Of a DNA stretch of 64,000 nt, positions 34,601 through 46,600 are shown piece after piece. Source of the stretch: Enoplolaimus lenunculus (taxonomy: Eukaryota; Nematoda; Enoplea; Enoplida; Thoracostomopsidae). Location of the stretch: positions 93,907 to 157,906 of the forward strand of contig JASANG010002950.1 of NCBI GenBank assembly GCA_030248215.1. Direction: 5' to 3'. Made by a program: the position numbers and the translations under genes. The notes under the pieces are model-generated. The model did no database searches. It saw nothing but the letters and a program-made list of their open reading frames with translations, and was not told the DNA's origin. Each line of letters opens with the position of its first letter. The first letter of the stretch is position 1.

Positions 34601-37600
34601 CGATATATAAATTTAATAGTAGATCCGGTGCCGCATGAAAAAATGACCTCGGGCACATTTTTATGGGGGCCCAATTTTTATAGTACTGCCGTGTGAAAAA
34701 TGATCCCCATTGAAGAGACCCCCGGGCACTAACACCGCCAATATAGGAATGAAAATTAACTCCCATGAGAAAATGATCCTCGTTTCAATCCAGTCACAGG
34801 TTGCAGCGACATTGTACCCGAACATCGCCTACTGCACCAACCTTGAATGCCTACCGAAAAAATTGATATGCCATTGCAAAACAGCCTAAGAATAGATTTT
34901 GGGAGGCGAGCAAACCTAAGCAGGCCATTGTTTTACCGTAACATGATGTTGAAATATGTAATACGTATATAGTTCCAGTCGCCTTTTTTATTCGACGCCG
35001 GGTGGCTTTTCCGGTGTTTTTTAGTTTCAGTAGGTTTTTGAAAAAAGGTGAAAACCTTCTAATTCACCGAAAAATCATGGCATGTTAGGATTTCTATAGA
35101 GAGCGTTGCTTGCCTGATGAGTTCCTGCACCCGGCGTTGTGCCCATCACGTGTTGATGCTGCAAATTAGTCGCAACAGCAGCCGCGGCAGCGGTCAACAG
35201 CTGTTGTTGTTGCTGTTGCATCATTAATTGTGCAGCAGCCGCAGCCGCTTGTCTTTCAGCAGCAACAACCGCTTTTGGGCGACGTCCTCGTGGCGCACCA
35301 CTACTTTTACTACCACCGCGTGATCCGGAGGTCGTTGCTGTTACCGCAGAAGACACGGCGGCGGCAGCGTTTGGCGTTGAAAACGACGAGAGACCACCAC
35401 CGCCGTCGCCTCCCAGATACGACTGTGAAGACACTGGCGTTTGTTGAGATTGTTGCTGATAGTTTCGATTATGGTGACCTGAGAAAGTATAACATTGCAC
35501 GTACAACACGCATATATAGCGTTATATTTCCCCCTATAGAACACATGAAAGTCTGTTTAAAGCAAGAAAAAGACATAGTTTTTAAAATTTAACAGGGAGA
35601 CAAAATCGATAATATGGTATTTTTGCCACGTGCACCCCCTCTTGCAGCCAAAACAAACACCATGATTGACCATTCGAAGAAACCTTAGCAAAATGTCTAG
35701 TCTATTTGCAACAACAAAACAAAGTTCGCTTTACCTGCTGCGCCAGAAATATTTGACTGTTGCGCCTGGGATGAACCAGCTCGATGATGCTGATGGTGTT
35801 GCAAAGTGTCGTTTGTTGCATAGCCTTGATGAGGCAGACCACCACCACCACCGCTACTTGCACCAGCACCTACTGCCGGATTTGATCGTGTCCGTTTTAG
35901 TGTTAGCAAATGATTTAATTCTTCGGTAATTTCACGCAGCTAAAATTGTCAACAGAAAAATTTCTCAATTGGTCATGCACTGTAAATCATTGCCAGTATA
36001 GTAGAGTAACAACTAGTACTACTGCGGCGAATCATCGGATTTATGATACCTTACTTTTACTTATATACTTATTTTAATGTATGCCTAATATTTTTACTTA
36101 AATCAAAGATATAACCAAACCCTATTTTTTCAGCAAAAATTACGTTACATATCACTCAGCATTTAAACAGGAACTAAACATTGACGGAACTGGAAGAGGC
36201 GCAGCAATCTGATATAATTCTCTGTACGACAATTACTTCACCATTTTGAACGAGCGCATTTTGCATAATTTCAAGGATTAGAGAAATCCAAAATTAAAAA
36301 CCCTGGTCGTTACATACCTTTGTCTGTAGAAACTCCAACCTCCGGTCGATTTGCTCATCAGACATTGGTTCGTACCGCGATGACGAAGGACCGCCCCCAC
36401 CGCTCGATAAATCGTACTTATCGTCGACGATCGCAGGCGATGCAGCTCCACGGAAGGGGCCACCGCCGCGTGAGATCGGCCTTCCGGCTGTCGGGCCAAC
36501 CTTCGAGCGGCCTTTTGCTGTACCGCCGCCTCGAGACGATCCAGCTCCAGTGGCCGAATTCGGCGTAGGAACGTCGACGACAAAATCAAACACACCGCCA
36601 GTTTCGCCTTAATACAAATTTAAACGACTTACATGCTTATCGTTTTACAGTGAAATACCAAGATTCAAAGTTTAACAATATTTTATTGAGCGAAGCTCGG
36701 AGTTTCGCGAAGCGTTTTATGTTATGTACTTGGGGGTCGAAAGGTGGATGTCTGTCCGTCCGAAAAGAATCTCAAGAACGGCTGAACCGATTTTGATAAA
36801 GTTTTTTTGTTTGAAAGCCAATTATCCTGGGGTGTTAACCTCGCATTAGGGTTTTAAAATTTTAAGCCGTTTATTAGCTACAGGCTAATTTGCATAATTA
36901 TTTAAGCCTAAATTAGGACTTTCCACAATATTTCACTAATTATTACAGTTAGAAGCAATCTAATTTTAGCATTAAAGGGTTTTTGGGTGCGAGGAATCTG
37001 CGTAGGCTGTTTACAAACCTCCAAAACCGATAATTGAGCAGTTAGCTAATAGATAATTTGCATATTAGCATAGTTCATAAGCCTAAATTAAGACTTTTTA
37101 CAATATTTCGCTAATTATTAAGGTTAAAAGCAATATAATTTCAGCACTAAAGGGTTTTTTTGTGCGAGGAATTTGAATAAATAGTTTACAAACAACCAAA
37201 ACGGATAATTGAATAGTTAGCTAATAGCTAATTTGCATATTAGCTTAATTGACAATACAAAACTAGGACTTTTTAAATTATTTCCATAATTATTAGGGTT
37301 TACTGAAGGTTTTTGGGTGCGAAGAATCTGAATAAATTGTTTACAAACATCCGAAACCGATAATTGAATAGTTAGCTAATAGCTAATTTACATATTAGCT
37401 TAATTGCTTACGTGCGTTCGAGCTTCGCTCAATAAATGTAGTCCCACTACGACTGGTTTATTTGGATATACGTAGCGTTGAAAATCAAAAATTTCAAAAG
37501 AAATTCTTTATAACGCTTTTCGTAATTTTTTGTTTTTCATAGTTTTGCGTTTTTCAAAATTCCTGCTCATAATTATTGCGTAACAACGAAAATGTTTACA

Positions 37601-40600
37601 GGTTTACAAGCATTTGCTTAGTTTTCGACTTTCTGGTCTCGGTTCCAAACCACGGAAACTCAAAAAACCAAAGACCTGTCAAATACCGAGACTTGCGAGA
37701 CCGAAACTCCCATGCCTGCTCATAATAGAGTTGAGATGATGCTTTATGACCAACAACAGACATCCATCTTAAATTCATACCTGGACTAAGCGACGGAGAC
37801 GCAGCCATGGGTTCATCAGGCATTTGAGCATAAAGTCGTTCAAAAATTGCCTGTAATATGACAAAATGAACAGACATGTGTTGCGAAAACTTTAAATAAC
37901 ATACGAATTGATGCGTTTTAACGATAAAAATTATACTAGCAAACTAGTATCAAACGTGCATTGCCTGTACCATTTTTGACCAGGGTCCATACTTAAATGC
38001 ATGTGCATTTATCAACAGAATTAGCAGTAGGTTCTCATACTGACAAACACCAGCAATTGAGGATCAAATATTGGCACAGAAGTAGGAAAAATCAAATTCG
38101 AAAAATGTGCTGAATTTCGAACTTCACATTACAAGACGTATCATCCATCAACTTGCGATAGCTGCAGGGTGCAACCAGAATTACAATTTACCCGAACCGA
38201 AATTTGAAAAAATTACCGGAAACGCAGCCGGAAAATGAAAAATACATACCACCCAAACGTTAATTTTATTTTTCTTTTTTGCAATATTACTGGTGAAATA
38301 ACCCGAGTTGGATATATGTATTCACCAGGGTTCCATCGGAATTCCGATTCTGGCTAAAATTCCGGCAAAATTTGACTTCCGATTCCGACTGACTGCTGTT
38401 CCGATGCCGGAATTCTGATTGTTCGGTTATGAGTTTTTAAGATGACTGAATATAGATTTTGCTTGTTTCGTTTTGTTTCGTTCATTTGCAATTATTCTGT
38501 TGGCTTTTTCTTAGTAAATATTTCGAGTTGTTACGTGTATTCCGTCAGCTATATAAACAATTTTTACTGAAACTGTAAACAGTAACGAAAACAGGCATAC
38601 TGCATCAAAAGTTAAAAGTCATACACCTTTAACTTTTTTTAACAGAATTACTAAAACTTGATTCCGATTCCAATTCCGGTTCCGACATAAAAATTTGATT
38701 CCGATTCCGCTCCCGACAAAATCTAGTTGCGGTTGGAACCCTGGTATTCACTTTTTCTGCCGTGTTTTAGATTTTCATAATCGACGGAAGCGAAATCTAC
38801 ATTCGATAGTTTATTTTCGGCGATTATCAAGGTTTGCATACTACACTAATGAAATTGTTTAATTTATATCGTCATTTTTAGTAAAATATCAGTTTTTCCG
38901 CCGACCAAATTTAAATACCGGAAGTTTTAGTTCCGAGAAAAATTTACCGGAACCGGGAGGTGAAAAATGCCGGAACCGGAAATCCGGGTGCACCCTGGAT
39001 AGGTGTTATACACAGGGTGCAACCGGAATTCCGGTTCCGGCATTTTTTCACCTTCCGGTTCCGGTAAATTTTTACCGGATTTAAAAATTCCGGTATTATA
39101 ATTTGGCCGTTTTCTTAACTTTGCTAATTTTTAAGAATCTCTCTTGAAAGCCACTTGTACTCCGAATATAAGCCATTGATGGTGGATTTCACTTCAGTCG
39201 ATGATGAAAATCTAAAATACAACAAATAAAATGAATACCTATGTTCGACTAAGGTTATTTCACAAATAATAGAGCAAAAAATAAGATTAAAATGAAATTT
39301 TTGGTGAAATGCATTTTTCACTTTCCGGTTCCGGTAAAATTTTCAAATTCCGGTTCCGGTTCCGGTAAATTGTAATTCCGGTTGCACCCTGGTTATACAC
39401 ATTTGAGAATACTCGTTGAGAACTATGTCGATAACTAAGCTATATAAATTATTTCACAGAAAGGCATATAAAACGTTTCAAATGTGTCCATTGCACATCG
39501 CCACCACTTAAGTACTCAAAACTTTTGTAGTTAACAGGATCCAAAAGCAATAACGAAATCAAAACTAAAATTGTAAACAACAAACAACACACGTACGATC
39601 ATTTCACGGGCCATTTTGGTGACTTCATGCTCCCGGCCGTTGTATTTGCTACTGTTGTCCAATATTAGAGTCACATCAGCACGAACATCGTCCGGCACAC
39701 TGTATTCACGGGTTTCAAGACGTTTCTGGAAACAATAAACTAACAGCACAACATTGTAAAACAATCACTTTACAGTGTCAGAACACCGTTTTATTAGTCG
39801 CTCTAATGTAATGCAGAGATGCAAAACAGCCAGCAGACACAATTTTATCTTGATATATGCGAAAGCTAAGTATAACAGTGTACTCCAAAATTACCTTAAT
39901 TGTGTTGAGATCCATAGGTTCTTTAATAATTGTATAATAATCGTGCAGTTTTAATCCTTTGACATCCACCGGATGATAAAACGGCCAACATACGCTCTTC
40001 AATTAAAATAAACTATAGCATATGTTTAATGCCTGTATATTGTTACTATACGCATCGAAAATGTTCATTGTTACGAAATTCTGAGAAAATCACTAATTAT
40101 GTTACCACGACTTTTGGTGACCAGCATTGAATGTTAACATCGGAAATAGTCCTACGTACTAGCGTCTTCAGTAAAAAATTAGAGTGCAATATTATATATT
40201 TTTCACAAAGTGCATCAAATGTGACGTCACATCATCAGACGCTTGTTGACATATATCTATATGCAGTTTGGATATCATGAGTTTGGTTTCTATCACTTCA
40301 CTATCAAATTTAAACCGATCATATCATCGGTACAGAATGTAGAGGACCCGTAACCTGAGAAGTGTCAGACAGGCCCAGTCATGAAAACAAATTTTTTGCC
40401 AAATCCCTTTAGATACTGCTGAAATTTTTCGTCCCGTTCACTTAAATCGGACTACAGACATAAAAGCTGGAAGATGTAAGACCCAAAAACAGGATGAAAC
40501 CGGAATTCTGGTTCTAGCATTTTTTCACCTTTGACCCCGGTTCCGGTAAATTTTCACCGGAATTAAAAATTCCCGTATTAAAATTTGGTCGGTGGAAATT

Positions 40601-43600
40601 AAGATATTTTACGAAAATGATGATAAAAATTAAATAGATTTCATTAGTATAGCATGCAAACGTTGACAATGGTCGAAATAGCATGAAAGGAAACCAAGCA
40701 AACCAAGGTCGCAAATATTTATGGACGCCTTCAGTAAAAAATTAGAGTGTTAATATTATTTAAATCATCACAGACAGAACTATAATCTCAAAGAAAAGGT
40801 ACATCATTAGACGTCACGTATATATACTGTATTCCACTGTTTTAAATTTTCGCAATGCTCGCAAGACGTGAATGAAACAGAAAAATTTACGTCACCTCCA
40901 AAGACACCACTAACCTGATGTCGTTTGCTGAGCAATTCCCTGATAATTGATGCGCAGTATTTCATTTGCTCTGACGGTTTGCCTTTTGTTTTTGGCTTAA
41001 ACACTCCCTAAAACAACAATATATAAGCATATATTTACATGGGCATACAATTTCAACAATAAACCCGTGGCAAACCAAAAATCGAAATTACAACAGACAA
41101 GACCAATTTGTAAAAGGTTTATTTGACAACGAAAAATTTAAAAAGATTTGCTACCGAACAAAGTAAATGATAAATTTTATTAAAAATATAGTTGGGATAA
41201 GTAAAAGAAAACTGTTAGCTTCAATCTACGCTGGTCTGTGACTACCCATTTCTGACGAACCTATCATTGATAGCTAAGTTTCCTCAGACGTCTCGTCTCT
41301 ACTAAAGGTGCCGGTATACTGTCTGATAATTTTAATAGAGTTCGGAATTTTCCTACATGGCTGCACAAGTACCTATAGCGCGTCGATAAAGTATACTACT
41401 TCAACTTACTTGAGAATCAGCATAATATTCCTTCGGTCGTTTAATCGGTCTTGAGCTTTCACGTCGACGTCTGTTTGACACCGTTGTCACTTCAGTGTCA
41501 AAATCACTATCTGGTGACGAACGCTCAATTTTTCGTTTCACTTTACGCTGAAATATTATTGCAAGTTGAATCAATATTGCCAACATGATCATGGGTTACT
41601 GACTTAAGCAATTCGGTTAATAGCTTTTTGCAAACAAACAAACAAACAAACAAACAAACAAACAAACAAACAAACAAACAAATGACAATTATGGATCAGT
41701 CTAACAAAAAAGAAGCCAGATATTTGATTAATGCTAAGCAAGTTCTAGAAGTCAACTCAATTAGGTCACGGATAATATGCCTATGCCACAACTGATAATC
41801 TGTAAATCATTAATTTTGGTCAGTGACATAAGTGTTAACGAATACTTAAGTATAAAGATGTACTTAAGCAAGGTTTCGGAAACACAGCCAATGCTACTTA
41901 CCTTATTGGTACCATGTTGTTGCATAACGCCAGCACCGCCGAGTCGCTGATGCTTTACACTGCCAGTACCACCTAGCGATCCCTTCGACGGCGACAACAG
42001 TTTTGCTTCTGGTTTCGCTTGGGGTGTTGGCTTTGACGATGGGCTATAATGCCTGACATTACTCATACCGTTTTGACTCGCTTGGCTTCCAGTCCGTCGC
42101 GGCGATGGTGACGTCATTTTATCGGCGGCACCACTAGTCGAACGTTGATGTTGCTGATGTTGATACGCTGCCAAAGCTGCGCTACTTTTACTCGCTGCAA
42201 TCGTAGAACTTCGGGAACTACGAGTTGATGGCTGATGTTGTTGTGATGGCCGGCTACCTCCGCTACTAGTTATACTACTGCTACTATCTGCTGCAGCGGC
42301 ACTAATGCTAATAGCCGAAGATTTATTGTTGGCCGCGGGAATCATTCGACCATCCGCTGTCAGTGAATGTTGTTGTTGGTGTAGCTGTGTTTCCGAACCC
42401 GACGTTGTTGACGATACATTTTCTTCAGAAACACCAGATGTCACAACGCTGCTGGTTGGTTTGTCGTCATACGACGCGGTCGATGCGTTTAGTCTACGCG
42501 AGTGCTGTTGAGCAACAATCGTGGTGCTACCGCCATCCTAAATTTTTTTACAATATTCACAACTATAAAGCAAGAAACAATAGCAATCGGCCTAAAACAA
42601 CTTTTATCGTGTCGTGGTGTATAGCAGGGTGCGCGAAAAAAATTGATTTACCGCAGTTATGTACTAGGACTGGTTTGCAATGATATAGCACAGTGAGAAA
42701 ACATTGCTCAAGTAGCTTATTGCTCACAAGCAGTAACGCAGAAAGAACTATGAATTCAGAGTGAGTTCGGATTAAAAATATCTGATTTAGCGGTCTGGAA
42801 GTCAATTTTTTCATATTATATATACGGCTGAATTTAATATCAGTTCACCGGTTCCACTTACCAAATCACAACTGCTGCTAGTAGGGGCTGCGGAATCATC
42901 TTCAACATCGTTGACAACAGTTTGCGCCGCGTACGCGTTGGTGATTCGTGCTGCTTGTGCTGCTAAAACAGGCAGATGTATGTGTGCAAATTTTTTGATT
43001 CTCCTGATAACAGTGTCACACACGCTTATTTCAGGGTGCAACCGGAATTATAAAATACCGGAAACGGAACGGGAAAGCTAAAAAATACCGGAACCGGAAA
43101 ACAAAAAATTCTTGTTACCGAAAAAAATCATTTTAACGCTATTTTATCGCTTTTAACGGTGCTAACACACCATTTAGGATGCCGAAATCCTGAAACAAAT
43201 GCAGTGACTGGAACCGTATGATCAATCATGAAGTATCACACAAATTTTTTACCGGAACCGGATGGTGAAAAATACCAGATTTCCCTACCGGAACCGAATT
43301 TCCGGTTGCACCTTGATATATATAAAACGTACAAAATTAGCCTTAGCCATTTTTACTTGTTGCGCACTTTGTACAACTTCATTTATGACGTTGAATACGA
43401 TTGCAATTTTTATGCAATCATATAACCTTGGGTATTAGATATCACAAAGTGTATAAACTACAATAATAAATCATGCTATTGGCCCAGATACTGCACTCAA
43501 TTTACACCACAAAACAGAATATATTAATATAAATGCAATCCAAACAAAACAACATTCCACTTTCACAGCAAGCTAGAGCCAAGGCCAAGTTACAATCCAA

Positions 43601-46600
43601 ATGTTACTTGGTTAAAGACTATATATCAAAGCAGGATTCGAAGGGTTGAGAAATTTCACCAACCTCATATGACAGGAAGCGCAAAGGCTGTTATCCCTAC
43701 GTCACTGAAGCACGTTACGTACATACCAACATAAAATAAGAGCTACTACAAAACGCGCCACGAAGGAGCAAGCATCTCTAACTCTAGCTACACAATAAAC
43801 ACCAGATCAGAGTTAACAAAATAGCAAAAAATGCGTAATAGCACTCAACAATGCAAGCGTTTTGGTGTATAATACACCTAACTGTGGTTTTCGCAGAATG
43901 CCGGTGGACTAACATAACGTGACACTAACCTATTATTTCGACAAAAATGACAATATTCCCTTCAGAGTTTGGTTCGAAATCACAGAAATAAAGGGGGCAC
44001 AAATGTCACACTACCCTTAAAAAAATTAGCGCTGGTTTTTTGATATCAGTCTGAACACAAAAGCCCCGCTTCGAAATTTTTATACAGCTAAGCCTAGCCT
44101 AAACCTCTTTTCGAGATACTTGTTACGCCCATGCAAAGAAGAAGAATTAACACCAAAACCCGTGTAAGAATAAAATTCTAGGGATGTACCGATACCAAAA
44201 TTTTTGCCGATCCGATTCCTACTTTGAAATTTTGCCCATGCCGAAACGATGCCGATTCCAACTTTGTACGCCATGCTTAATAAGCAGATAGAATACGTAC
44301 TACATTACATTATTATACAAAGGCTTAAACCCTAACCATCATAAACGATTATAATTTTATAAGACACGGTTAATTTCAATTAGTTTTTTCAAACGCAAAC
44401 GCGAGAGATAACAATTTTCCTAGGCATACACACTGGTGTGCGCCCAGAAATGAAATTAATAGCATTCCAACTGATTGTTATGCGCAAAAAGTATCGGCAA
44501 AGAATCGGCAATGTTTTGCATTGCTGATTCCCCTGCAGATACTCACGAAAAGTGCCGATTATTACCTATGCCGATTAATCGGCACATCCCTATAAAATTC
44601 CATCAAATTATGACACGTAACACTAAATTAGAGTAAGCAGCTAACTTTTCGTCGAAATGTATACGTAAATGTAGGGCTCCGGTTTTTGGTATGATTGCAC
44701 CATGGTTTCAGTTTTACAACGGGAAAACTGACTGCTAGCTATTCTTGACCGATGTACCATAATTTAAGGTTCGAGCAAAGGATTTTTGTGAATTTTTAAA
44801 TAAAAAAAATCAAGAACAAACCAGAACTTTATAGGTTCAGGTATGTAAGTAGTCAAATTTTGACGCACGTTGTTTCCAGCATAATCTCTAGAAACAAAAA
44901 CGACTTCATCAAGGAGAATATCCAGTGTGTGTGAGAGACATAGAAACAGAAAGCGCATGCACACCTTGCTGCTGTTGCTGAACTATAGCTTCATGAAAAC
45001 AGTCAAGCACAAAACGCGTTGCACTACCTCTCGCTGCTGCAAGAGAGCGTTTCTTTGACTTTTTGCGTGCAATCACTGGACGTGCAATTTCGTATTCCTA
45101 AACATGAAATACAACAATCAACTTAAATTGATCTGGGTAATAGTTAAGCAACATATCTTTTATTGAAAAAGGCGTACTTGATAATTGCTTCTGTCTTCAT
45201 CTCAGTTATGTTGTATAAACTATAATCGAATTTTTCGCAAGATTTTCTGCTATGTATCTTAAAACACTATCTACTTATACACGCGGTGCCTTGAACTGAA
45301 TGACTACACGTATATAAGTATATACTTCTTGCGGCATATTGGCAACCTTTGTATCGAAAACTTTCTCAATATTCGCTGCCATTTGATACACGTCCGCTGC
45401 CGGTGGATTGTACGTGTAACAATTTGAAAACACAGTTTTAAAATCCTAAAAACGAAAACAAGAGTTACACGGAGCCTGCACAATATTACATAATCTATAT
45501 TATTAAAGCTGCAATGCCTCACATACTAAAGTTATGTAAAGTCAAACCAATAGAGCTGTTCCGGGGCCTGGATATTTGTCGGGGCCGGGGCTAAGGAATT
45601 CCACATTTTAATTTTAGACATACTTGTTGCGATATGTTGTATAAAAATTCAGCTTCATTTATCTATTAATTTGTTTTCGATAAACCAGCTTATCAATAAT
45701 TGATAGTAGTTTAGCTTTACAGAGCCAAAAAAGAATGCCAATTTGTTCAGGCGACGTTTTTGAGAATTGTTGCCAGCCAACAGACACAGTATATCAATAT
45801 TTTACTTGCTAATACAAATTATTCACATACTCACAAATTTTGTAGTTCTTCCGATTCCGGTATAAATTTGCTGTTCCGATTCCGACTATAATTCCGGTAT
45901 AATCCAGTTCCGCTTTGCACTCTGGTATGAAGTGTCAGCGTGACATACGATGCTGTTTTCAAAATCATAGAATCATAGAGTTGATATTAAAACCATGGTT
46001 TGAATTAATTTTATGAACAACGATGGGATGCGAGTGAAATAGGGATGTGCTGATACAAACGTTTTTGCAGATGCCGATTCGTGTTTTGAAATTTGGCCAA
46101 TGCCGATTTCAACTATAGTACATCATGCTTAATAAACGATAGGACACTAGATTACAGCATTAACTCACGAAAAGTGCCGATTATTACCGATGCCTATAAA
46201 TCGGCACATCCCAAATATCTATGCTGATCATTACATCAATACAAAGCTGTATATTTTGTTCATTCGTACGCAGACTTTTTACTAGTTACGTACACACGTT
46301 CCAGTGTGCAACCCGGATTCCGGTTTCAGCAAATTTTGACCTTCCGGTTCCGGTAATTTACCTAAATTAAAAATTCCGGCTTTAAAGTTTGGTCGGTGGA
46401 AATTAAGATGTTTTACTAAAAATGACGATAAAAATTAAGTAATTTCAATTGTAAACCATCGTAGGTAGATTTCGCTTCCGTGAATAATGAAACTCTAAAA
46501 TACAACAGATTAAGTGAATACATATTTCCAACTAAGAGTCATTTCACCAATAAAATTGCAAAAAAGAAAATTAAAATGAATTTTTCGGTGACATGTTTAT

